Assembly (NCBI GenBank): GCA_039881045.1
Contig: JAYWVB010000006.1
Location: 372,001 to 436,000, forward strand
DNA: 64,000 bases
Origin: Chaetomium olivaceum
Taxonomy: Eukaryota > Ascomycota > Sordariomycetes > Sordariales > Chaetomiaceae
Reading direction: 5' to 3'
Part shown: positions 1-10,969 of the stretch, piece by piece
How positions within the stretch are numbered: the stretch's first letter is position 1
Layout: every line of letters starts with the position of its first letter
Position numbers and translations under genes: made by a program
The notes under the pieces: model-generated
Seen by the model: only the letters and a program-made list of their open reading frames with translations
What the model was told of the DNA's origin: nothing
The model's database searches: none

Positions 1-819
1 CTGCTGCTCCTCCAGGTTGTAGAGGTGATCCTTCCACGGCGCCGACTGGCTCTTCAGCACCATGATACGGCCCTGGCTGTCGAACTCCTGCCGTCCGTTG
101 AAAGCCTCAGCCACCACTTCCCGCGCGGGCAGCCACGCCTTGGTAAAGTAATCGAGGCCACGGTCGAACTCCTCGCCGATGCGCTGGCTGGCCAGCTCGA
201 ACCGCTTGTCCTCGTCCGCCTGCGCCTCGGCGGGGTCCTCCGGGGTGGGGTCGTTCCAGTGGCCGTTGAACCGGCCGACCATGGCGCCCAGCGTGAAGCC
301 GCCGTCGGAGAACTTCTTCTGCAGGCCCGCAGCCGCGAGCGCGGCCGAGTCGTAGACGCTGATGCCGTTGTCGTGCGCGTCCAGCGCCTCGACGAAGCTC
401 TCGTAGATCTTGCGCCACAGCATGCCCACCTGCTCACTGTCCTCGGCCTGCGCCAGGCGCCGGGCAATGATCTCGCGCCCGAAGTGCATGTACACCAGGC
501 CCGCGCTGCTCAGCTTGGTCTCACGGTCGGGGAAGGTGGTGCCGAAGGTGCGCTGGTGGTGGTCGAACCGGTTGCGCGCCGCGTCGTACTCGCCGCCCAC
601 GTCCACCACCGTGTGGCACCCCTCCAGCAGTTTGGGGTCGCGCGTCCGCACGAGCTTGGCCCCCGAGTAGGTGGGTATGTGCGTGCGCAGCATGTAGACG
701 GCCAGCGCCTCGTCGGCGTGGAAGTGGCCGTTGTGTGTGCCGATGGCGATCACGCCGTTGTCGGTCTTGAGCCGTTTTGCTGCGTTTTCGCCCATTTTGA
801 GCGCGAGAGTCCGAAACAT
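1..819 (-). CDS. MYG1: MYG1 family metal-dependent exonuclease (5' part only)
   Basis: The reading frame is open from the ATG at 819 to the window edge, giving 273 residues without a stop; the C-terminal part lies outside. Residues 28-37 carry the His/Asp-rich metal site THNGHFHADE, followed by VDVGGEYD near residue 72 and a DHH-like FDHHQ at 85-89, then DAHDNG near 150. This order is that of the MYG1 (UPF0160) family, related to DHH phosphoesterases; the human protein is a 3'-5' RNA exonuclease acting in nucleus and mitochondria. A second ATG at codon 9 could start a shorter form; the eight extra residues are hydrophobic/basic and might help mitochondrial targeting (inference). No intron or frameshift is seen in this part. 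It is head-to-head with the Iec3 gene. Confidence 0.93.
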   Translation of the reverse strand, partial: MFRTLALKMGENAAKRLKTDNGVIAIGTHNGHFHADEALAVYMLRTHIPTYSGAKLVRTRDPKLLEGCHTVVDVGGEYDAARNRFDHHQRTFGTTFPDRETKLSSAGLVYMHFGREIIARRLAQAEDSEQVGMLWRKIYESFVEALDAHDNGISVYDSAALAAAGLQKKFSDGGFTLGAMVGRFNGHWNDPTPEDPAEAQADEDKRFELASQRIGEEFDRGLDYFTKAWLPAREVVAEAFNGRQEFDSQGRIMVLKSQSAPWKDHLYNLEEQQ

Positions 820-1296
820 GCAATGATTTGGTTGGATGTAACGAGAATGAAGGCCGAGACTGGGAAAGCCCTTTTGCTATTTTTGAAGTTGGGGGGGTTT
901 TCTCAGAGGGCGAGGGGCGGTTTTGGAGTTCTCCATAATTCGGCAATGGAGTTGTGAGCTCAAGTACTAGCTGTATCAGAGGTGAATTTACAATGTGCTG
1001 AGCGGTGTATTATACGCACCAAAGAGTAAGTACAGTAATCAAAACGAAAAGCTCTCCACATTACGTTACTACTATCCTTCAACCACTCCCATACGGGGGG
1101 TGCAACGCGCCATCCAACACGATGACAATCAACGGCTCAGCTTTTTGTTTCTCCCTCGACGCTGTGAGTCCCAGCACAGGCCGCCAACCCGAACGCCCTT
1201 GTTATAAATAATTCTTCAACTTCGCATCTCCAACGGAAATTCGAATCACAAACACCATCGATCATTCAATTGACACCCAACCAAAACACCACACAC
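820..1296. promoter_or_regulatory. divergent promoter between MYG1 and Iec3
   Basis: This 477-bp spacer separates two divergently transcribed genes, so both promoters must lie here. A TATA-like TATAAATA sits at 1203-1210, about 90 bp before the Iec3 ATG and followed by a CA-rich leader, as expected for a fungal 5' UTR. No further site is recognisable. Confidence 0.5.
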
Positions 1297-2705
1297 ATGG
1301 AAGTCGCTGCGCGTAGCCGGCTCGACATGAAGGTCAAAGCCGAAGATGATTCCGGCGACGTTAGAATGACCGACGAAAAACCCACATACCGGTCATGGAA
1401 GAAGAAATACCGCAAAATGCGCATCATGTTTGACCAAAAGATGCATGATGGCGAAGAGCTTCATAGGCTTGAACAGAAGGCGCTGGCTACCGCCAAGAGA
1501 CTCGCAGTACAGAAAGAGTACGCTTCATCGCAATTAATCTCCTTTTTGATGACGTGACTTACCTACTAACCCTTCATCAGTCGGTTACTCGATCTCCTTC
1601 TCGATGTCAACAACTCGGGCCAGATCCCGCCCGACAAGCAAATAGACCTCGCCGTCGACCTCCCCTCCGACGAGTCCGCGCTCTACCTAGATTTTGACCG
1701 GCCGTCGACCCCCCCACGCGACCCGACGCCAGCCAAGCCGTACAAGAAACTTCTCCAAGAGGTACCACACTACAGATTCTCGTCAGCCGCGGAGCGCTTC
1801 CCGGAGCTGCTGGCAGACCTCGAAGCCGGCCGAGACTCACCCGCAGACCCGGCCCAGGGCCAGTCGCACCCGCCCTCCTTCCTCACGGCCGACGACCTCG
1901 ACAACTACATCTGGGAGCTGGACGCGCATCTCGCCAACGAAGACGCGGCCGCAGGGACAGGCAAGACAGACGCGGTGCCCCTCCCCACCCTCGCGCCGCT
2001 CGCGCACGCCGACCGGCCCAACCCCAAGGACTCGCAGCGCGACTTCGCGGTGCGCAACCCGACCTCGGTCTACAACTGGCTGCGCAAGCACGCGCCCAAG
2101 ACCTTCCTGCAGGACGGCGAGCACGACAAGGACGGCGGCGGCGGCAAGGAGAACGGTGGTGGCGGCGACGACGGCCACGGCGGACACGGCGGCCACGGCC
2201 ACGGCACCGGCACCGGCCGCCGCGGCAAAGGCGAGCGCGCGCCCCGCGGCACGGGAGGCTCTGCGCGCTCCAAACGCACCAGCGCCGTGCACAGCCGGGG
2301 CACCGCGGCGGCGGCCACCGCGACGGAGAGTTTCGAGGACAACGACGACGAAACCGGCTATGGCAACGGCGGAAGCGGTGGTGGCGCAGCCACGCCCGGC
2401 GGCGCGGCGGGCGCCGGCAGCAACAGCGGCGTGGGGGCAAGGGCAAGCGGAAGCGGGTTGTGGACGACGACCCCGGGTACAGGCCCAAGGGCGGCTCGAG
2501 CCGGCCGACCAAAAAGAAGCGCAAGAGCGAGGGTGGTGGTAGTGGTGGTGGTGCCGAGCGGACGCCGACGGCGAAAGGGCCGCGGAAGAGTGAAGGCCAC
2601 GGCTGGTCGGGGCATCATAGCGCGGCCTCGGAGAGGAGCTCGTCGGCCAAGGGCTCGAGGAAGAGTGATGGAGTTGCGTGGTCGGGAAGACATGATGATG
2701 ACTGA
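1297..2705 (+). CDS. iec3: INO80 complex subunit Iec3 (frameshifted in C-terminal part)
   Basis: Exon 1 is 1297-1517 and exon 2 starts at 1581; the 63-nt intron (donor GTACGC, branch ACTAAC, acceptor CAG) joins KD to RLLDLLLDVNNS. The block KKKYRKMRIMFDQKM at residues 30-45 plus the LLDLLLDVN stretch is the conserved N-terminal domain of Iec3, a fungal-specific subunit of the INO80 nucleosome remodeller. The middle is low-complexity, rich in Gly, His and Asp. Near 2433-2437 (five G) the frame must gain one base to continue into the basic C-terminus with GYRPKGG and KKKRK motifs, which ends at 2705. Without that base the frame runs into unrelated sequence to 2847. I think a G is missing from the sequence; a real frameshift is the alternative. 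The start was taken at the first ATG of the frame. Confidence 0.85.
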
Positions 2706-3463
2706 TCGTATCCCAAAATACCGTCATGATGCGAGTCACTCGCTGGGCGTCACAAGGTCGAGAAGAGCGCCCGGCACTTTCTCGGCCGGGACGTCTGGCG
2801 AAACTGCATGGGGGGTCGAATACATCATCTGGCGGACGGGATCATAAGGACAGGTTTCTAGTAATTGGAAGTTTTGACAGTAGCTGGGAATTAACATGGG
2901 TTACGGGGGTTAGATTGGAGGTTCCTGGTAGTAAAGCGAGACATGGTGTGGGCGAGGCGTTCTTTTCTTTCCTGGCTTGTATGATTATCGTGGTGCTCGT
3001 GGAAGTGTCCTGCAGATTTATTTATAACTCTGTCCAAATCGCGTAGTAAAACTCCCTCGACTCGTTGCCCTCTTTGGCCGGGCTAGCTACTCCAACGAAA
3101 TGAAATTGCGTGACATGAAAAAAGACTGTGAATCGGGTGTATTCTTGTTATCCCGGCTGTTGTATGTACAAGAAACTATTGTCTTGGCTCCCAGCACCCG
3201 GGATATACAAGACAGGAGTGCTGGTGAGGGCGGTTGTGGCACGCCCCGCGGACTGGAGCATGCATGTCCAAGGACGAACTCTGATATACAATGATAGAAC
3301 ACGTAAACAACCAGGTACCCTGCTTTCCGACATCTACCCAAGTAACACCCCCCTTCGTGAAAATGGCTGCCGATAAATGGAATGAAATCTCGAGTTTCCT
3401 GTGGTTCAAATCCTAGAAAATTCTAAGGACCAGAAACGGCGTCGGTTTGTATCATGGGTCTCT
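2706..3463. other. intergenic, convergent 3' flanks
   Basis: This stretch lies between the 3' ends of Iec3 (+) and IDP (-). It is less GC-rich than the coding DNA, and short open frames here overlap on both strands without codon bias or recognisable motifs. I see nothing but 3' UTR-type sequence. Confidence 0.6.
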
Positions 3464-5007
3464 TTAAAGCTTTTCCTTCAGGCTCTGCTTCAACCTCCTC
3501 TCGACGGCGCTCAGATATTCGCCGGTCGTGACGTAGTCCTCGCGAGCAGTCTTGCCGCACGCGAGAGCCAAGTCCTTGGTCATGATCCCGTCGACGTCGA
3601 CCGTGTCGATGCAAGCGCGCTCGAGGCCCTCAGCGAAGGCGACGACCTCGGGAGTCTCGTCCAGCTTGCCACGTTGGATCAAGCCGCGGGTCCAGGCGAA
3701 GATGGACGCAATTGGGTTGGTCGAGGTCTCGCGGCCCTTCTGGTGCTCGCGGTAATGACGGGTAACAGTGCCGTGGGCAGCCTCGGACTCGAAGGTCTTG
3801 CCGTCGGGGGTGATGAGGACCGAGGTCATGAGGCCCAGAGAGCCAAAGCCCTGGGCGACGATATCGGACTGAACATCACCGTCATAGTCTAGCCAGCCCC
3901 CGGTCAGTATTTTCTATCCCCCAAGCCAAGCAACAGGATGTGGACTGCCAACTTACTCTTCAGAGCCATGATGTAACCGCCGCTGCTCTTGATCATCTGG
4001 GCGACCATATCGTCGATCAGGCGGTGCTCGTACCAGATGCCCTTGGCCTCAAACTGAGCCTTGTACTGCGCATCATAAAGCTCCTGGAAGATGTCCTTGA
4101 AGCGGCCGTCGTACTTCTTAAGGATGGTGTTCTTGGTGCTCATGTACAGGGGAAGGCCCTTGTCAAGAGCGAGCTTGAAGCTAGCATGGGCGAAACCAGT
4201 GATGCTCTCGTCGGTGTTGTATTGTGTCTGGGCGACGCCGCCACCGTTCTTGAACTGGAACACCTCGATTTCCTGCGGTTCGCCGCCAGGGGGGTGTAGA
4301 CCATGCTGAGTTTTCCGGGGCCGGGAACAACGAGGTCCTTCGCGCGGTACTGGTCGCCGAAAGCGTGGCGGCCAATGATGATGGGCTTCTTCCACCCAGG
4401 AACTAGACGAGGAATGCGGGGGATGACAATGGGCTCGCGGAAAACAGTACCACCAAGGGCATTTCGGATGGTGCCGTTGGGCGAGAGCCACACTGTTGCC
4501 GGTGAGATACAGGTTAGCTTCCCATTACTTTTACTCGGCCAATGCCGGGTCCAACATACTCTGCTTCAGCTTGAATTCCTTGACACGAGCCTCGTCGGGG
4601 GTGATAGTGGCGCACTTCACGCCCACCGAGTACTTCTTGATGGCTTCGGCGGCATCCAGGGTGACCTGATCGTTGGTCTCATCGCGGTACTCAAGGCCGA
4701 GATCGTAGTACTTGAGATCGACGTCCAGATAGGGAAAGATGAACTTCTCCTTGATATCCTTCCAGATAACGCGGGTCATCTCATCACCGTCGAGTTCGAC
4801 GACAGGGTTCTTGACCTTGATCTTAGCAGGGGCCTCGGTAGCCATTGTGCGACGATTGATGAAAGAGTAGACGAAGACGGGGGTGGCGCGGGGCACAGAG
4901 GACGTAGGCGTTACACGGAAACCGTTGGAGGCCGGTTTGAAGGTGTTACGGGAGTAGGCGGATGTGCGGAGGAGGGAGGCACGAAAGGCTGCTGTAGAGG
5001 GCGACAT
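3464..5007 (-). CDS. IDP1: NADP-dependent isocitrate dehydrogenase, mitochondrial
   Basis: Three exons on the minus strand: 5007-4560, 4492-3957 and 3888-3464; both introns (67 and 68 nt) have GTA(T/A)G donors and CAG/TAG acceptors and restore QMW and KNYDGD exactly. The enzyme decarboxylates isocitrate to 2-oxoglutarate, making NADPH. Seen: DGDEMTRVIW, the substrate-binding LSPNGTIRNALGG, metal-binding NYDGDVQSD and the NADP region AAHGTVTRHY. Expected length is about 469 residues, normal for the family. The first 54 residues are rich in Arg/Ser/Ala, like a mitochondrial presequence. An internal ATG at 4845 starts exactly at the conserved core (MATEAPAKIKV) and could give a cytosolic form. 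In exon 2 the frame breaks at 4289-4294 (six C on the coding strand); seven C restore TPPGGEPQEIEVF. I take this as a missing base. Confidence 0.95.
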
Positions 5008-6799
5008 GGTGGAAACAAGGAAGGCGGAAGATAAACGTATAAGAGGTGATTCTGAGATAGGCAGGAGGGCCGGGCTGTTGTGGCGCGCCGGATCGGTCCG
5101 CTCGAAGACAGCAGTTCGGGCCTTCGGAGCTGGAATTGGCAAGTGAGAGAGAAGGCCGGTGAATGAGAGCCGAGGAAGCAACCTCGATTGTCGGGGCAAG
5201 GAAGCTCTTGATTGGATGTGTCCAGTGGGCCGCGGCAACTGCGTCCGGCAGAGGGGGAAGTTAAGAATGGGTGGGAGTCTGCACGAAAGCCCGAGACTAG
5301 GAGGACCCGGTGCCAACCGTCGAGGACTGCGCTTTCCTGGTCGTGACACAAAAGGTCGGTTTTGCTTGGCGGGGTCTTGAGAGCTGGAGGGCGAGGTTAG
5401 CAGGGTGGTGCGAATTGTGGAGCGAGGGCGATCAGTGGGATGATATACATACATGAGAGGAAGACTGGGTGGGGGATCTGAGACACCGGGACCTCAATTA
5501 GAACTACAAGAGCCTGATTCGAGGTGGTGCGTTCCTTCCGTGTTTATTTGCAAGTTGTCGTATGCTCTTGGTCGGTTCCAATCCAGGTGATCAACGAAAC
5601 ACGCACTGATTGAACAGAAAGGCGCTCAATGACACCTGCGACGTCGGACAGATGGGCAAACTCTTCCCGGGGAGCGGGGCATGAGGGAAGGGAACAGAGG
5701 TTCTGGTACCCCAATTCCCCACACTAGCCCTGGTCCCATGAGGACATGCGAGTGTGCAGTTTGCGGGGTTCGTCTGGAAAACCACTCATCCGAGATTCCA
5801 AAGGGCCGAGCCGGCGGTGATAAGGAACGGATATCGCCGGGCAGACATATTGGAGTGTTGGAACACCAAACCATTCTCAGCCGGTGGAGATTGTGTAAAG
5901 AGCATATGGGAGAGAGATATGGGAGAGTACAATTGCCTTGCATGGTTTGCCGGTCGAAAATACACTTGTGGTATTTTTACTTCGCGCCACTCCGGGTACT
6001 CGGCCCCAGAACTAAACGCGACAGTCCCCACCTCCATTCCCAACTGTCATCTTGAACTAACCGGGCAAACTGCCTCCCCAGAGAGTCCAGCGCACGTCAT
6101 CGCCCACCATTCGAATGTTTACTACAATAAGTTAAATCAACGGCGAGATTCCTGTCCCGAACCGCACCCAGTTACCTCTATCGTTTTGACCACAACGTAC
6201 TCCGTCCCTCTTCTCCGGAACAAAAAAAACGTACAACGTTGATACACAGCCTCGCCGGGCCCGATGATGGCGTGCCTGCCTGATGCAGCCAGCCACCCCC
6301 ATCCTCATTGAAACGTGGGTACTGAAGCCCCTGGTTGTTGCCAGACAGGCACTGGACCAGAGCCTTCAAAATATAAAAAAAAATACCCGGGCGCCTGTCT
6401 CTGCCCGACCGTATAAATATAGACCGCAAGTCCCCAAACGCCCAGAAAGTCAATGATAGGAAGCACCGAAACCGAAATATAACACCAACCCCAAGTGACC
6501 CGATAACGAACGAAATGCCCTGCTTGGAGCCACCAAGATGTCGGTGTTGCCCCACTTGGAACTCTCCTCACCCGCTTGTCATGGGCAGTGAAATGGTAAG
6601 AAAAAGGGACTTCCAAAAACAGCAAACCAGCAAGAAAAAAGATCGAGAACCAGTGCTGTCGGGTCATTACAAAGAACGGGAGAGAGAAGGAATTGAAGAG
6701 CAAGACTCTGACACGAAGCCAAGAGAAATATGAAAGCATCTTCAACCAAGAGGAACAACAACGACAACATCGAAAAAGGATAGACGTGATGTCAACCCT
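5008..6799. other. intergenic, IDP upstream region and 3' flank of next gene
   Basis: This 1.8-kb interval lies upstream of IDP and downstream of the zinc-finger gene, both on the minus strand. The part next to IDP should hold its promoter and 5' UTR. Overlapping open frames of up to about 160 codons occur around 5680-6240 but share no motif, no intron pattern and no codon bias with the surrounding genes. I do not call a gene. Confidence 0.5.
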
Positions 6800-8093
6800 T
6801 TAAGCTTCAGCCTCCTTGAGCCCAGCATTTTCGATCATCCTCCTGTATAACAGCCTCTCCTTCTCGCAGCGGGTCTTGCATTTGGGGCAGGCAAAGCCAT
6901 GCTTCTTGGAACGGACCCTGACGAGGCAGCGCGTGCAGCGCCACCAGCCGTTGCGTAGGGCGTCCGGGTTACGGTCCGACCACCACTCGTCGTCGCCCTT
7001 GCTGCCGCGCCGCAGGAGGTCTTCGTGGTGATACTCCCGGAGGTGATCTCGGAAGTGGTCTTGGCGGTAGAAGGGCGACGTGTGCCGGGGGCACTTGGGG
7101 TAGTCGCACAGGTATTGTTTCTTTTGGTCGTCGGCGAGATGCATGGTCATGATATGCCTATCTAGGTCCGCTTGTCGACTGGACATGTGGTTGCACTCGC
7201 GGTCTGGGCATCTGAACTTTTCTTTTTCTGATGCGGAGGCACTGTGTGATATCGTCAGCAAGGCTCGCGGTCCTCTAGGACAGGGAACAGGGCAATCCGA
7301 CTCACTGGGCTAAGGCCGAATTAGGGCTGCAACCATCAGCCAACCCCAAGCTTACATCGTTGTTGTCAGCTTCCGGGTCACCGGTAAGGTCGGCGAGGAC
7401 CGCGGCGATGGCGTAGTAACATATATGAATCACCTCGTCTCCTTGGAGCCGTCTTTGGAGCTCGTAGGCGGCCTCTTGCAGTAGTCGGATGTTCTCATTG
7501 TAGTAGTGTTCAGTGTCACCACGCCGAAGGTAGAGTTGCTGGTGAAGGACATCTTGGACCGCTGGGCGGACCGGTTCCTCGTGACCCTGGTCCTGATACC
7601 TCTGCAAAGCTTCTTCAATTGCATCCGACGTAATCAGAAATGGGCCGCCATCCGAGAACGTCTGCTGATTGATGATCAAGGAATTTGCTGCCAGGGTCGC
7701 TTGCCAGGCGGCTTCCTCATTGCCGGCCTGTGTGCTGAAGATGTGAAGAGTGCTGGGAAGTTGTAATCCCTGAGGCATCTGTGTCCCGCTTTGGTAATAT
7801 TGTGATCCGGTAGCCGACAGCATGTGGTTGGCATCATGTGTTTCGTTAAAGGAGCATGGGTCGGGATATGATGATGCCTCCTGGTAGGTCCCATCTTCGG
7901 GAAGGGTGCACTCGAGTGATGAGAAATCGGTCGCCGAGGAGTATCCCGATACCACGGTGCTACATGTGTAGCTGCTGTTTATGGTGCAGGCGGTGGACTG
8001 GGAGTCACTCCTTTGCATGCTGGCTGAACCATCCCAAAAGCCATCCTGGGCTTCCAGATCTGAGAGGTACAAAGGATCCGGATATGATGACAT
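6800..8093 (-). CDS. C2H2-like zinc-finger protein, probable transcription factor
   Basis: Two exons, 8093-7306 and 7241-6800, joined by a 64-nt intron (GTGAGT...CACACAG); product 409 residues with no frame break. The first 260 residues are acidic, Ser/Thr/Gln-rich and without recognised domains. The C-terminal 147 residues hold three zinc-binding modules: CPDREC followed by HIMTMH, CDYPKC followed by HLREYH, and a third with CTRC and CPKCKTRC. This arrangement is common in uncharacterised Sordariomycete C2H2 proteins; DNA binding is an inference from it. The frame is open upstream of 8093 but only from a TTG, so the first ATG of the frame was chosen. Target genes cannot be guessed from the neighbours. 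Confidence 0.8.
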
Positions 8094-10969
8094 CGGAGCT
8101 ATGACTGGCCGCGAAAAGGTGAAGTGATGGCAGAGCTTGGCCGTACTGTTAACCGGCCGGGCCTTGTAGAGAATAACAGGTTGGCTGTTGGCGCCAACAA
8201 GTCGTAGGTGCTGAAGAAATGTGGCCTTCGATAGAGGACCCAAGTATACTTTGTGTATGATAGCTGGCTAAGACGTGGTTTGGCGCATATGTGAGAAAGG
8301 GTGAGAAATAAGTGGAAGAGGGTGTCTCGAGATAAATACAGAGGCCTCGTCGACACCATGCGGACAGGTTTCCATCGCTACTGGAACCTCAGCACACACA
8401 ATAATCCCTGTCGAAGATAATTCGCGAAGTGAGGCGGAATGACACATATCTCACCGTAGGTAAGGCGAGCAGGAGCCGACATCGAGGTGGCTAGAACAGG
8501 AATCCCGTTGGATAAGGCCAAGGACGGGAAGATAGGTCGTGGGAACTTACAAACGCCCGTCGAATGGGGGAGGGGGATGCGGGGCGGTCCCAGCACAGCA
8601 CGAAGATGGGCCAGCCTAATGGTACGTCTTTCTCCCAAGCCATGCATCACAATCGCAAGAGATCGGGCGAAGTGCTGGGCTTGGAGGTCCTTCTTGGACC
8701 TGCGCCTTCAACCACCCCCCCCCCCCCCCCCTTCACCTCCACCTCCACCACCACCTCTTCCTCATGGGTCACGGGACAAGACAGACGTCTCTCCCCACAG
8801 CCACACCGATGATCGGGAACATCCAGGGTAAGGAATGAATAAAAACAATAGGATTCTTGCCAGTACCAAGCAGTGGGGGTCGCATCCGTCGCTTGATATG
8901 AGTGGGGAAGCGGAGGAAGATCCGGAGTACCCTCCCGGTCCTCGGTCTGGCAGAGTCGTATGGCTATCGCTCTAGCGCCTGTTTGAGATGGGCTGCGGGC
9001 CACGACCTTCGAACAAAAAGCGCTAGAATGGGACAATGGGAACATCCCCTGTCGAGCCGAATCGCCGATACCACACATGCACGTTCGGCTTGTCTTTTGG
9101 GGGACCGCCTGGCAGGGCGGACTCAGGAACCTGCAGCCAAGACTTTAGGCTCGATGCGTCAGAAGCATGCAAGAACTGTAAGTTGATATGAAACCATGCC
9201 GCCGAGTTTCGATATTCAACAGCCTCGCCAGTGGTGGGGCTTGCATGACAGGAGGGTAGGACGAGCCTCATCGCGGGCAAACTAAGGCCACGTCGCGTTC
9301 CTCTAACCCGGCGGATGGAAGGAAAAGAAAGAGGCATCGAATGTGCTACTCGGAAGACAGGCTTTGGGAGTTCAGTCAGCCATGTGCGAATCAGTAAGCT
9401 ACCCACCTGGTTCTTCTTCCACGATTGTCAAGGAAACTTCCTTTCTCCAAACTTCAAGCAAAGGTGATATCCGGGACGGAAGCGACGCCGAAGCCGGACG
9501 GATCAAATCTACAACCTGAAATCCATGTTCCCTTGGTTGTTCCTCCCGCGCGTCACTGAGTGAAACGATAGTTAGGCAGGATGGGGACGAACCGCAGCAC
9601 CACCGGTCGCCTTCTTTGAGATCGGTGCGGCTGAGGAAGGTTGCGAACACGCGGCAGAATCTTGGATCGTGTCCAATACGGCAAGACGGTGAGTCTTTGG
9701 ATACCAATTGCGCAGCAATTGGTTCGCCCAGGCGGTGTCCTAGGCTAACAATTTTCGGTGAGCGGAAGTGAAGACCGTCCGACCGTCCGACCGCCCACAC
9801 CTCGTCTGCATGTCCGGCTATTGATTCGTCAATGTCGGAAGCCGCTGCGGATGGAACATCCTCCATGTGCTGCTTGCAGCAAGCAATTGTTGCTTTATCT
9901 GCAGCCACCGATGTCTGTATGAACTCGATTGTTTCGCCGATTGCCGTTTTGGAGATAGAGTGCGCCCCCGGACGGACTGCGCCTCCAAAATACAAGAGCA
10001 CCAGTATTTGTGAGAGCCTCGGAAGAGAGGATGAAAACAAGGCTGCTGACGCTGGTCTGATGAAACCGGGCCCCGCCGACGTCCATTGTACAGACATTAC
10101 ATACCTTACCTTACATATATATGTAGCCGAGGGGCCCGGTTTCCATATCCGGCACCGAATTGCTCTCTTAGCTTGCTCTCGCCCGGCACATTCACCACTA
10201 CGCTGTCCTGAGCCGCCGTCCAGATCGCCAAGGCATACTCGAGGGCTCCACTGTGTACCGCGGCGGGTGGTGCAAGTGTGCGCATCGAAACGTGATGGTG
10301 GTTCCAAAAGCGGTCTAATGCGCTGGCGTCAGTTGCATTCAGCTCGGCCCCGCGCTCCAATCCCACGGTCGATGTAAAAAGTCCGGGGGGATAAGCCGAA
10401 GCAATGAGATTCAAACGAATGGTAAGTAAAGCTAGAACAAGCGGGAAGAAGCAACAAAGAGCCAGGCTTCTGAAGAAGGCAAACAGCACAAGCAAAGGCG
10501 TGGCTGATCAGGCAAATTCACCAGCAAACCATTTACTGAAATCTTGATGCAAGACAGGGCAGTGGCTTGGCAATTGGCTCAGGAGGCTGAATACTCACAC
10601 AGATGCAAGTGGAATCCACCTACAGGGGACCTGGTGGCTGCAAGCGGTCGTATTCTTTTGCCATTCATGTTTATTAGGGGTGGTTGACCGCGCACCCCTA
10701 ACCCATCCGGCTCCCGGACCCTTTCCCCAACGGGAGACCGTTACCCATACAGAATACCGAAGCATACTTCCTTGTTACCTCCCATGCTGCCTTGCCGCCC
10801 CGGCTCCCACTGTCGCACCGCACTGTGCCGTGTGGTTTCATCGCAGCGATAAACTAGACCTCGTCTTCAAGGAACTTATACGCGAACTTGAAGTCAGCCT
10901 TCCTCCGGTTCATCCTGCTCCACGTTAGCCATTGCCCCACTATGCAACCCTGCCTTCAGCCGGCCAGCC
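8094..10969. other. long intergenic region, no supported gene
   Basis: Nearly 2.9 kb lies between the zinc-finger gene start and the Not3/5 stop. It contains a run of C residues at about 8716-8732, a short tandem repeat of GACCGTCC near 9774-9797 and a minus-strand open frame at 9399-10307 that begins with TTG, lacks motifs and has an erratic composition. The region next to 8094 should hold the promoter of the zinc-finger gene. I see no conserved protein here. Confidence 0.45.

Noticed and set aside
1837..2739. Minus-strand open frames of 213-300 codons
   Set aside because: They lie opposite the Gly/His-rich part of Iec3, where GC-rich codons leave the other strand without stops.
3464..3475. 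Peroxisomal targeting signal at the IDP C-terminus
   Set aside because: The last residues are KEKL; EKL lacks the small residue at the third-last position of a canonical PTS1.
9399..10307. 302-codon open frame on the minus strand
   Set aside because: It starts with TTG, its first ATG is internal, and the product has no motif, no domain-like composition and no conserved neighbour relation.
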